This document shows positions 1 through 6,336 of a stretch of 6,822 bases of DNA, piece by piece (position 1 is the stretch's first letter; each line of letters starts with the position of its first letter). This stretch comes from Sphingomonas bacterium (GTDB lineage: Bacteria; Pseudomonadota; Alphaproteobacteria; Sphingomonadales; Sphingomonadaceae). Where the stretch lies: NCBI GenBank assembly GCA_026785965.1, contig JAJAYY010000252.1:1-6822 (forward strand), in the 5' to 3' direction. The notes below the pieces were generated by a model. That model was not told the origin of the DNA. It did no database searches and was given only the letters and a program-made list of their open reading frames with translations. A program made the translations under genes and the position numbers.

Positions 1-603
1 ATCCGCCAGCAGATCGAGAACACCACCAGCGACTATGACAAGGAGAAGCTCCAGGAGCGTCTTGCCAAGCTTGCCGGCGGGGTTGCCGTGATCAAGGTCG
101 GCGGCGCTTCGGAGATCGAGGTCAAGGAGCGCAAGGACCGCGTCGACGACGCGCTTCACGCGACCCGCGCTGCGGTCGAAGAAGGCATTGTTCCCGGCGG
201 CGGCACCGCGTTGCTCTATGCGACCAAATCGCTCGACGGCCTCAAGGGCGCCAATGACGACCAGACCCGCGGGATCGACATCATCCGCAAGGCGATCGAG
301 ACTCCGCTGCGCCAGATCGCCCAGAATGCGGGCGTCGACGGCGCCGTGGTCGCGGGCAATTTGATCCGCGAAGGCGATGAAACGCAGGGCTACAACGCCG
401 CCACCGACACCTATGAGAACCTCGTCGCTGCCGGCGTGGTCGACCCGACCAAGGTCGTCCGCATTGCCCTTCAGGACGCGGCTTCGGTCGCCGGCCTGTT
501 GATCACCACCGAAGCGGCGGTCAGCGAAATGCCCGACGACAAGCCGGCGATGGGCGGAATGTCCGGCGGCGGAATGGGCGGAATGGGCGGAATGGACTTC
601 TAG
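1..603 (+). CDS. groEL: Chaperonin GroEL (Hsp60), C-terminal part, 5' end outside window
   Basis: This is the last 200 codons of the ATP-driven protein-folding chaperonin, which forms double seven-membered rings in the cytoplasm with GroES as its lid. The reading frame is open from the first base. It shows family-typical stretches: [18 protein letters not shown] near the left edge, then [28 protein letters not shown]-like text (here [11 protein letters not shown]), [12 protein letters not shown] and [20 protein letters not shown]. These cover the end of the apical and intermediate regions and the C-terminal equatorial domain. The protein ends in the Gly-Met-rich tail usual for group I chaperonins, here closing with GGMDF, a form I associate with sphingomonads. 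About 350 N-terminal residues lie outside the window, so groES and the promoter cannot be seen. A strong terminator follows the stop codon. Identity is secure. Confidence 0.98.
   Translation: MRQQIENTTSDYDKEKLQERLAKLAGGVAVIKVGGASEIEVKERKDRVDDALHATRAAVEEGIVPGGGTALLYATKSLDGLKGANDDQTRGIDIIRKAIETPLRQIAQNAGVDGAVVAGNLIREGDETQGYNAATDTYENLVAAGVVDPTKVVRIALQDAASVAGLLITTEAAVSEMPDDKPAMGGMSGGGMGGMGGMDF
553..594 (+). repeat. 9-bp repeats encoding the GroEL GGM tail
   Basis: The 9-mer GGCGGAATG occurs at 553-561 and then three times in perfect tandem at 568-576, 577-585 and 586-594. It encodes Gly-Gly-Met units of the flexible GroEL C-terminus, which projects into the folding cavity. The copies are identical at the DNA level, so copy number could change by slippage. 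Confidence 0.85.
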
Positions 604-627
604 TCTTTCGCGCTGACGCACTGCATC

Positions 628-658
628 AAGGGCCGGGGCGCGATCCCCGGCCCTTTTT
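628..658 (+). terminator. Intrinsic terminator of groEL
   Basis: A perfect 9-bp G+C stem (630-638 pairing with 645-653, GGCCGGGG on the left arm) has a 6-base loop and runs straight into TTTTT at 654-658. Two A's before the stem can pair with the first T's. It begins about 25 bases after the groEL stop and should end the groESL transcript, so the next gene probably needs its own promoter. Confidence 0.93.
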
Positions 659-735
659 GCATGTCCGACGCGGATGCTTAGTCGGGCGTCAACTTTTGGC
701 AGCTATTGCGGCACTCGCCGGGTGGCGTTGAGGAC

Positions 736-2760
736 ATGAAGAACATGATGATGGGAATGATCGCCGGCGCGGCCGCGCTGCTGTTGGTGCTGGTCGTCGT
801 GATGGTCGCGCGGCGGCGCAGGCCGACCTCAGCCAAGCCAGCGGCTGCCGCGCCGCCGGTCGTCGCCGAAGAGCCGCAACGCCGCCGCACGCTTGGTCCC
901 GCCGTGACCGCCCCCGAAACGCTGCTGGCCGAGCCTGAACCCGCCCCAGCGCACCAACTCCCGCCCGAACCGCGGCGCCGGGTGGCGATCGGCCTGACCC
1001 CGTTCGATGCCTCCGAGCCCGACAACGTCCATGAGGAGGAAGCCGCCGAACCGCTTCCCGCGCCAGTCGAGGAGCTTCGCCCGTCGCCGCTTGCGGTGGC
1101 CGCTTTCCCGCTCGAACGCCCGGCCGAGGATAGTGGCGCTGATCCAGCCGAGCCGCCCGAGGACGGGCCACCCTCGATCCTGGCGCAGCTCAAGACCAAG
1201 AAGAAGGCCGGCGCCAACGTCCTTGCCGGAGCGGCCGAGGGCAGCACGACATCGTCGACGCCATTTGGACCGAGCGAGATTGAGGAAAGCGTCTCGCTCG
1301 TCCTGCGCCGCCAAGTCCCGCCGCGCTTCGACGAAGCACCGCGCAGCTGGCTCGGGGGATTGCCGATGATGCCCGACGCGGTCGAATGGCCGCGCGCGGT
1401 CGCGCCCGAAGCGCTCGACGAGGGCGAGGTCCCGCTCAACTTCGTCGCCCAGATCGCCTGCGCCGACTTTCCCGCCGCGCTGTGGGACGGGCTCGGCCCG
1501 CGCCCCGGTTGGCTGTTGCTGTTCCTTAATCCGCGCGACGGTCAGGGCGACGATCCGCGCATTTTTCGAGTGCTGCACATCGCCGAGCTTGGCCAAGAGC
1601 GAGCGCCGCCCGAGGATCTGCCCCCAGTGGTCAGTCCCGACCTCGCCAGTGGCGACTATCTGTGGTGCGCATCGGAGGAGCAGATCCCCGGCACGTGGCG
1701 GCGCTGGCCAGTCGACCTCGTCGCGGGCGTCAACGACTCCCACGACGACGGCTATCGGATCAGCGTCACGCCCAAGGATTTCGCGCGCCAGCTTCACGAC
1801 GGCACAGCGGTCGCCGATGTTCGCCCCGAGCTTGGCGACACGCCGCCCTTTTCGTGGCGCGGCGCGCTGTACGTCGTCGATTCGATCCTGCGCTTGCTCG
1901 CCCAACCGCCCGCCGCGCACGGCGTTGCGCCGGCTCAGCGCGAGGCGCTCGACCGGCCCGGCTCCGTCGCCTCGATCATCCCCGAGCTTCGCGCCCGCGA
2001 ACAGGAATGGCTAACCGAGGGCGAGGGCGCGATCCTGTTCAAGGAAGAGCCGCTGCGCGAGCGCGAAGTCGAACTCCGCGACCGCATCCAGCCGATCGCC
2101 GAACAGCGTCAGCAGGCGCTCGATCGGCTGGCCGCATTCATCGTCGATTATCCGACCGGCGCGGCGATTGCCAAGCGGGTCGAGGCCGATCGCAAGAAGG
2201 ACATCGTGTGGCGACGTGAAGCGGCCGAACGACTCGAGGCGATCCGCGCGCAAATCCTCAGCCACTCGCTCGACACCAAGCTCGACCCCGCCGATTGGGC
2301 CGCGCTTCGCGACGACCTCGCCAGCCAGCGCCACGCGCGCTGGATCGTCGAATGGACTAGCCGCAACAGCGAATTCCCAGTCATGATTATCGAACAGGAA
2401 CGCTCGTTGTTCGACCTCGCCGCCGCCGGTATCGAGGCCGCGGTGGTTCAATTGGCGGCTGACTATCAGGCCGATCCGGAGCTAAGCGCACTTGTCCCGG
2501 CGGCGCTTCGCGACCGGCTTGAACCACACTGGCGCGCTTTGACCGACAATCGCCCGCACCGCATCGGCGGCTTCCACGATGGCCTCCAGTCCGAGCCCGA
2601 GGAGGGGCCGCAGGGCGAAGTGCTGTTGTTCCAGATCGCGTCGGACGAAGCGATGCACTGGATGTGGGGCGATGGCGGGGCTTATTTCATCTTCATCACC
2701 CCGCGCGACCTCGCCGCCGGGCAGTTTGATCACGCCGAAATCCGCCTCGAACAGCCCTGA
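736..2760 (+). CDS. Membrane-anchored DUF1963 (YwqG-like) domain protein, 674 aa
   Basis: The function is unknown. From the chosen ATG, residues 8-24 form one hydrophobic segment (IAGAAALLLVLVVVMVA) followed by RRRR, which fits a membrane anchor with the bulk of the protein in the cytoplasm (positive-inside rule). Residues 30 to about 200 are a low-complexity Pro/Ala/Glu linker. From about 204, SWLGGLP, a WP pair, PLNFVAQI (233-240) and WLLLFLN match the N-terminal half of DUF1963/YwqG proteins. The matching C-terminal half appears only at about 628-674 (EVLLFQIASDE, WMWGDGGAYFIF). About 300 residues lie between, including an Arg/Glu-rich helical, probably coiled-coil stretch at roughly 430-530. 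The family domain is usually about 250 residues, so this is an interrupted version. The start is uncertain: GAGG at 730-733 is very close to ATG 736 and better spaced for ATG 745, while TTG 706 would put ten polar residues before the anchor. It stands between the groEL terminator and convergent lipoprotein genes, apparently alone. Confidence 0.85.
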   Translation: MKNMMMGMIAGAAALLLVLVVVMVARRRRPTSAKPAAAAPPVVAEEPQRRRTLGPAVTAPETLLAEPEPAPAHQLPPEPRRRVAIGLTPFDASEPDNVHEEEAAEPLPAPVEELRPSPLAVAAFPLERPAEDSGADPAEPPEDGPPSILAQLKTKKKAGANVLAGAAEGSTTSSTPFGPSEIEESVSLVLRRQVPPRFDEAPRSWLGGLPMMPDAVEWPRAVAPEALDEGEVPLNFVAQIACADFPAALWDGLGPRPGWLLLFLNPRDGQGDDPRIFRVLHIAELGQERAPPEDLPPVVSPDLASGDYLWCASEEQIPGTWRRWPVDLVAGVNDSHDDGYRISVTPKDFARQLHDGTAVADVRPELGDTPPFSWRGALYVVDSILRLLAQPPAAHGVAPAQREALDRPGSVASIIPELRAREQEWLTEGEGAILFKEEPLREREVELRDRIQPIAEQRQQALDRLAAFIVDYPTGAAIAKRVEADRKKDIVWRREAAERLEAIRAQILSHSLDTKLDPADWAALRDDLASQRHARWIVEWTSRNSEFPVMIIEQERSLFDLAAAGIEAAVVQLAADYQADPELSALVPAALRDRLEPHWRALTDNRPHRIGGFHDGLQSEPEEGPQGEVLLFQIASDEAMHWMWGDGGAYFIFITPRDLAAGQFDHAEIRLEQP

Positions 2761-2763
2761 GGC

Positions 2764-2904
2764 CTAGTCCGCCGGTTGGTCGAGATTGTCGAGCATCGCC
2801 TCGGCCTCGTCGAGTCGCGCGCTCTCCTCAACGCTGGGGGCCGGGGGGCGCTGGTCGGCGCAAGACGCGATCAGCAGCAGGATAATGAGGGTGGCGTGGC
2901 GCAT
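2764..2904 (-). CDS. Small predicted lipoprotein, 46 aa
   Basis: This short minus-strand frame starts at ATG 2904-2902 and stops with TAG at 2766-2764. It encodes MRHATLIILLLIASC followed by ADQRPPAPSVEES and a short acidic helix (ARLDEAEAMLDNLD). A charged start, a run of hydrophobic residues and the lipobox I-A-S-C, with the acceptor Cys at residue 15, are what signal peptidase II substrates require. The mature part would be only 32 residues, attached to a membrane on the periplasmic side. No known function is recognised. No convincing ribosome-binding site is seen. The start lies only 15 bases past the T-run of the terminator of the neighbouring minus-strand lipoprotein gene, so it is either expressed by read-through or has a promoter overlapping that terminator. 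Its stop is 3 bases from the stop of the convergent DUF1963 gene. The intact lipobox in an open frame is the main argument that it is real. Confidence 0.66.
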   Translation of the reverse strand: MRHATLIILLLIASCADQRPPAPSVEESARLDEAEAMLDNLDQPAD

Positions 2905-2919
2905 CAGGCCACGATCAAG

Positions 2920-2951
2920 AAAAAGGGCCGGCCGCGCAAGGCGGACGACCC
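2920..2951 (-). terminator. Intrinsic terminator of the 83-aa lipoprotein gene, possibly bidirectional
   Basis: Read on the minus strand, GGGTCGTCCGC (2951-2941) pairs with GCGGCCGGCCC (2935-2925) across a 5-base loop. The stem is 11 positions long with one G-U pair and one mismatch, and TTTTT follows at 2924-2920. On the plus strand the same hairpin is followed by TTTCTTT (2952-2958), so it may also stop transcripts arriving from the DUF1963 gene, which has no closer terminator. Confidence 0.82.
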
Positions 2952-2979
2952 TTTCTTTGCTTCTTGCGAAGCGAGCGGC

Positions 2980-3231
2980 TTACTGAGCCGCGTTCACCGT
3001 GTTGGCGACAGCGGCGTCGGTCGCGTCGGCAGCGTTTTCAACCGCTTCACCGGCGTTGTCGACGGCATTGCCGGCGGCGTCGAGCGCATTGTCGACGGCG
3101 TTGTCGGCAGCCATTGCATCGGCTTCAACAGCGTTTTCCACGGCCGTGTTCTCAACGGCATTTTCAGTCTTCGATTCGCACGCGGCCAGGCCGAGCGCGA
3201 GGACCGCAACGGTCAGTGCAACCTTCTTCAT
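2980..3231 (-). CDS. Small acidic lipoprotein with 11-residue repeats, 83 aa
   Basis: The gene is a predicted outer-envelope lipoprotein of unknown function. It starts MKKVALTVAVLALGLAAC: two lysines, a hydrophobic core and the lipobox L-A-A-C with Cys18 as the acceptor. The mature part is almost entirely Ala, Asn, Val, Asp and Glu, with 14 acidic residues and one Lys. Asn recurs at residues 33, 44, 55, 66 and 77, exactly 11 apart, in a unit of the form [D/E/G]-N-A-V-[D/E]-x-A. An 11-residue period is three helical turns plus a small offset, and Val/Leu/Ala at 46-50-53, 57-64 and 68-75 would line one face, giving a long amphipathic helix. The start is supported by a purine-rich AAGGAA (3247-3242) and GGAA (3240-3237) upstream. 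A terminator follows the stop. Similar Asn/Ala-rich lipoproteins occur in sphingomonad genomes, usually annotated as hypothetical (from memory). Confidence 0.85.
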   Translation of the reverse strand: MKKVALTVAVLALGLAACESKTENAVENTAVENAVEADAMAADNAVDNALDAAGNAVDNAGEAVENAADATDAAVANTVNAAQ

Positions 3232-3290
3232 GATCGTTCCATTCCTTGCATGACGCGCACCCTTCCAACATGGTTGGGAGCGCCAGGCTC

Positions 3291-3314
3291 GGCCTGCCGA
3301 CAGTCGGTCAGGCC
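3291..3314. repeat. Inverted repeat upstream of the 83-aa lipoprotein gene
   Basis: GGCCTG-CCGAC (3291-3301) and GTCGG-T-CAGGCC (3303-3314) are inverted copies around one central base, with one unpaired T. The dyad lies about 60 bases before the minus-strand lipoprotein start. It could be a hairpin in its 5' leader or a protein-binding site. No function can be assigned from sequence. Confidence 0.5.
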
Positions 3315-3398
3315 AGCGCGGGGCAATAATGGACGTCCGCCTGTCACGCAATCGACATTTGCGGCAAAAAAAAGACAAACTGCAATTCGTCGTCTCGA

Positions 3399-3426
3399 TT
3401 GACGCATATAAAGATATCTTTATATC
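3399..3426 (+). promoter_or_regulatory. Probable sigma-70-type promoter of the methionine operon
   Basis: TTGACG at 3399-3404 resembles a -35 box. With 16 bases between, TATATC at 3421-3426 is a moderate -10 match. A run of eight A's (3366-3373) lies upstream in an AT-rich island unlike the surrounding G+C-rich DNA. Transcription would begin at about 3432-3435, at or just before the ATG of the first gene, implying little or no 5' leader. No Shine-Dalgarno sequence precedes that ATG, which agrees. The promoter is inferred from position and consensus only. Confidence 0.55.
3406..3425. promoter_or_regulatory. Perfect 20-bp palindrome, probable operator of the ArsR-type regulator
   Basis: ATATAAAGATATCTTTATAT is its own reverse complement over all 20 bases. 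It fills the gap between the probable -35 and -10 boxes and overlaps the -10, so a dimer bound here would block RNA polymerase. It lies 9 bases before the start of the gene for a winged-helix regulator, and dyad sites of this size are usual for ArsR-family dimers. Autorepression, together with control of metF and metH, is the inference. SahR-type methionine regulators are reported to use AT-rich dyads, but I cannot confirm the match to their consensus here. Confidence 0.8.
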
Positions 3427-3434
3427 CTTTACTG

Positions 3435-4403
3435 ATGTTGTCGCTGTCGCCGCTTTCTGCCCTTTTTCAGGCTTTGGCCGATCCCAGCCGGCTGCGCATC
3501 GTCGCGCTGCTGCGGTCAATGGAATTGTCGGTTGGCGAATTGGCGCAGGTTCTCGGCCAAAGCCAGCCGCGCGTTTCGCGCCATGTGCGGATTTTGGCCG
3601 ATGCGGGGCTGGTTGCGCGGCGCAAGGAAGGCAGCTGGGTGTTCTTGCAATTGACCGATGCGCACCGCGCCGAACCATTGTTCGCGGCGATCGAGCAATG
3701 GGCCGAGCCCGACGCGCAGCGGCTGTTCGACGGCGATTCGGCGCGACTCGGAGCGGTGCGCGCCGACCGCGCCGAGGCCGCGGCGCGCTATTTCGCGGTT
3801 CACGCCGAGACGTGGGACAGCATCCGCTCGCTCCACGTCGCCGAAAGCGAGGTCGAGCAAGCGATCGCCACTGCGCTCGACGGCGAGCCCTTGGGACGGC
3901 TGGTCGATATCGGCACCGGTACCGGCCGGATGATCGAATTGTTTGCCGCCAAGGCCGATAGCGCGATCGGGATCGATCGCTCGTCGGAAATGCTGCGGCT
4001 GGCCCGGGTCAAGCTAGAGGCGTGCGGAATCCGCAACGCGTCGCTGCGCCAGGGCGACATGTATGCGCTGCCGCTTGCCGACGCCGCGGCCGACGTCGTG
4101 ATTCTTCATCAGGTGCTCCATTATGCCCAGGCCCCGGCGCATGCCATCGCCGAGGCGGGGCGATTGCTCAGCCCCGGCGGGCGGTTGCTGATCGTCGATT
4201 TCGCCCCGCATGAGCGCGATGAACTGCGCGAAACCGATGCCCACCAGCGGCTCGGTTTCGCCGATCCCGCAATTAGCAGTTGGTTCGAAGGCGCGGGGCT
4301 GACGTCTGAACGCAGTCAGCATCTTGCAGGCGGTGAGCTGACTGTGTCGCTGTGGCTGGCTCGCAAATCGGACGGCCGCCAGCGGCGGCAGCGGGCGGCA
4401 TGA
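3435..4403 (+). CDS. ArsR-family regulator fused to a SAM-dependent methyltransferase domain (SahR-like), 322 aa
   Basis: Residues 8-85 form an ArsR-type winged helix: ALADPSRLRIVALLR, ELSVGELAQVLG, then the recognition helix SQPRVSRHVRIL (43-54) and the wing ARRKEGSWVFLQL. The metal-binding ELCVCDL motif of arsenic and cadmium sensors reads ELSVGEL here (30-36), so it is not that kind of metal sensor. Residues from about 110 are a class I methyltransferase fold: DIGTGTG (158-164, SAM loop), acidic D181 after strand 2 in GIDRS, GDMYALPLAD, and LLSPGGRLLIVDF. It heads an operon with metF and metH, so the second domain most likely senses SAM or S-adenosylhomocysteine rather than, or as well as, methylating something. 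ATG 3435 is chosen because the alternative TTG 3399 would make the palindrome and promoter coding. No ribosome-binding site is visible. The stop overlaps the metF start (ATGA). The exact effector is inferred from context. Confidence 0.9.
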   Translation: MLSLSPLSALFQALADPSRLRIVALLRSMELSVGELAQVLGQSQPRVSRHVRILADAGLVARRKEGSWVFLQLTDAHRAEPLFAAIEQWAEPDAQRLFDGDSARLGAVRADRAEAAARYFAVHAETWDSIRSLHVAESEVEQAIATALDGEPLGRLVDIGTGTGRMIELFAAKADSAIGIDRSSEMLRLARVKLEACGIRNASLRQGDMYALPLADAAADVVILHQVLHYAQAPAHAIAEAGRLLSPGGRLLIVDFAPHERDELRETDAHQRLGFADPAISSWFEGAGLTSERSQHLAGGELTVSLWLARKSDGRQRRQRAA

Positions 4404-5293
4404 ACCGGGAGACACTCTTGGTCAGCCCGCCGCTGTTCGCCGAGGCGCGCGGCGACATTGCCGTGAGCTTCGAATTCTTCCCGCCCAAGTCGGACGCGAT
4501 GGCCGAGACATTGTGGCGCTCGATCGAGACGCTCGCCCCGCTCAGGCCGCGGTTCGTGTCGGTCACTTATGGCGCGGGCGGATCGACCCGCGAGCGGACC
4601 CACGCCACGGTCGAACGGCTGGTGCACGAGACCGACCTGACCCCGGCGGCGCATTTGACCTGCGTCGGGGCGAGCCGCGGCGAGATTGACGACATCGCGC
4701 GATGTTATTGGGATGCGGGGGTGCGGCATATTGTCGCGCTGCGCGGCGACCCGCCCGAGCCGGGTCAGCCCTACGCGCCGCACCCGCAAGGCTACGCCAA
4801 TGCCGCCGCGCTGGTCGCCGGCCTCAAGCAGGTCGCGCCGTTCGAAATCTCGGTCGCGGCTTATCCCGAGGTTCATCCCGACGCCGACTGCCCCGACAGC
4901 GACCTCGACAATCTGATCGCCAAGATCGACGCTGGGGCCGACCGCGCAATCAGCCAATTCTTTTTCTCGGCGGACAATTTCTTCCGCTTCCAGGACCGGG
5001 TCGCGGCGCGCGGGGTCGAGATCGAGATCGTCCCCGGGATCCTGCCGGTGTCGAACGTCGCCCAGACGCGCAAGTTCGCCGGCCAGTGCGGCGCCGCGAT
5101 CCCCGCCTGGATGGACAATATCTTCGAAGGGCTCGACGATCTGCCCGCCGCGCGGCAGCTGGTCGCGGCGACGATCGCGGGCGAATTGTGCGGCCAGCTT
5201 TACGCCGGCGGGGTGCGCAATTTTCATTTCTACACCCTCAATCGCGCCGAGCTGGCCTATGCGATCTGCCATTTGCTCGGGGTAAGGGCATGA
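4400..5293 (+). CDS. metF: 5,10-methylenetetrahydrofolate reductase, 297 aa
   Basis: This flavoenzyme reduces 5,10-methylene-THF to 5-methyl-THF, the methyl donor for methionine synthase, in the cytoplasm. The frame shows the family signatures in order: VSFEFFPPK with Glu25 at the place of catalytic Glu28 of E. coli MetF, VSVTYGAGGSTRERT, AAHLTCVG, VALRGDPP with Asp117 at the place of E. coli Asp120, ISQFFF with Gln186 for substrate contact, EIVPGILPV, and the C-terminal GVRNFHFYTLNRAEL. The length of 297 residues is normal for bacterial MetF, a complete FAD-containing barrel. ATG 4400 overlaps the regulator's stop by four bases. An in-frame GTG at 4352 would add 16 Gly/Ala-rich residues inside the upstream gene and is not favoured. 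No strong ribosome-binding site is seen, so translation is probably coupled to the upstream gene. The next gene, metH part 1, also starts in an ATGA overlap. Confidence 0.97.
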   Translation: MNRETLLVSPPLFAEARGDIAVSFEFFPPKSDAMAETLWRSIETLAPLRPRFVSVTYGAGGSTRERTHATVERLVHETDLTPAAHLTCVGASRGEIDDIARCYWDAGVRHIVALRGDPPEPGQPYAPHPQGYANAAALVAGLKQVAPFEISVAAYPEVHPDADCPDSDLDNLIAKIDAGADRAISQFFFSADNFFRFQDRVAARGVEIEIVPGILPVSNVAQTRKFAGQCGAAIPAWMDNIFEGLDDLPAARQLVAATIAGELCGQLYAGGVRNFHFYTLNRAELAYAICHLLGVRA

Positions 5294-6336
5294 GCGTCGC
5301 GAACGACATAAGGGCGGCAGCGGCGACCCGCATCCTGATCAAGGATGGCGCTTACGGGACGCTGATCCAGGCCGAGAAACTGGCCGAGGCCGATTATCGT
5401 GGCGGGTTCGACCTTGGCCACGACCAGAAGGGCAATAATGACCTTCTCAACCTGACCCGGCCCGACATCATCGCCGCGATTGCGCGCCGCTTCGTTGCCG
5501 CGGGGGCCGATATTTTGGCCACCAACAGCTTCAACGCGACGCGTATCAGCCAGTCGGATTATGGCGCGGAAAGCCTGGTCGCCGAGATTAATCGCGCCGC
5601 AGCGCGGATCATTCGCGGTGTAATCGACGAAGCCAGTGCCGCCGACGGCAAGCCGCGCTGGGTGGTCGGTGCGGTCGGGCCGACCAACAAGACCTTGTCG
5701 CTGTCGCCCGACGTCAACGATCCGGGCTTTCGCGAAGTTGATTTCGACGAGGTCAAAGCGGTTTATCGCGAGCAAATCGACGCGTTGGTGGAAGGCGGGG
5801 TCGATGCGGTGCTGATCGAGACGGTGTTCGACACGCTCAACTGCAAGGCGGCGATCATGGCCGCGCTTGAGGCGGAAGCTGCGCTGGGGCGCGAATTGCC
5901 GATCATGATCTCGATGACGCTGACCGACTTGTCGGGGCGCAACCTGTCGGGCCACACCGTCGAAGCGTTCTGGGCGAGCGTTCGCCATGCCCGCCCGCTG
6001 ACGATCGGGCTCAATTGCTCGTTCGGCGCGGGCCAGCTTCGCCCGCACCTCGCCGCGCTGTCGGCGACCGCCGAAACGCTGGTGATGGCCTATCCCAATG
6101 CCGGGCTGCCCAACGATCTCGGCGAATATGACGAGTCCGCCGAGGAAACCGCGGGCCAGGTCGCCGAATGGTTTGCCGATGGGCTGGTTAACATCGTCGG
6201 CGGCTGCTGCGGCACCACGCCAGAGCATATCGCCGCCATCGCGGCGGCGGCCCAGGGCCATTCCCCGCGCGCCATTCCCGCCGTCCCGAGTCAAACCTTG
6301 CTCGCCGGACTTGAACCGATGATCCTCGCCGCATGA
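5290..6336 (+). CDS. metH: Methionine synthase, homocysteine-binding subunit/domain (split MetH part 1), 348 aa
   Basis: This corresponds to the first module of cobalamin-dependent methionine synthase, which binds and activates homocysteine through zinc. [42 protein letters not shown] and [17 protein letters not shown] are characteristic. The three zinc ligands are present: Cys243 in LNCSFGAG, and Cys306-Cys307 in [11 protein letters not shown]. The protein ends with GLEPMILAA, where one-piece MetH continues into the folate domain. That continuation is supplied by the next gene, which begins at ATGA 6333-6336. The domain is complete for its module, and two-gene MetH is known in some alphaproteobacteria, so it is not a broken gene. 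The start at ATG 5290 overlaps the metF stop and has a purine-rich GGTAAGGG just upstream. The upstream part of this frame, back to 4702, only shadows metF. Confidence 0.95.
   Translation: MSVANDIRAAAATRILIKDGAYGTLIQAEKLAEADYRGGFDLGHDQKGNNDLLNLTRPDIIAAIARRFVAAGADILATNSFNATRISQSDYGAESLVAEINRAAARIIRGVIDEASAADGKPRWVVGAVGPTNKTLSLSPDVNDPGFREVDFDEVKAVYREQIDALVEGGVDAVLIETVFDTLNCKAAIMAALEAEAALGRELPIMISMTLTDLSGRNLSGHTVEAFWASVRHARPLTIGLNCSFGAGQLRPHLAALSATAETLVMAYPNAGLPNDLGEYDESAEETAGQVAEWFADGLVNIVGGCCGTTPEHIAAIAAAAQGHSPRAIPAVPSQTLLAGLEPMILAA

Noticed and set aside
665..685. CCGAC...GTCGG inverted repeat after the groEL terminator
   Set aside because: Only 5 bp of stem with an 11-base spacer, which is common by chance in DNA of this composition. 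No function can be supported.
829..1920. Long open frame on the minus strand (363 aa) opposite the DUF1963 gene
   Set aside because: High G+C codon bias makes stop codons rare on the opposite strand. The translation is Arg/Gly/Ala-rich with no domain, and the plus-strand protein has recognisable family motifs.
2776..3402. Plus-strand open frame of 208 aa across the lipoprotein genes
   Set aside because: It is antisense to two frames with clear lipoprotein signals and a terminator, and shows no domain of its own.
3399..3434. TTG at 3399 as the start of the regulator
   Set aside because: It would translate the palindrome and promoter elements and add 12 residues before the conserved winged helix. 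ATG 3435 fits better.
4702..5289. N-terminal extension of metH part 1 by about 196 residues
   Set aside because: The extension is an Arg-rich shadow of metF in another frame. Homology to MetH begins right after ATG 5290.
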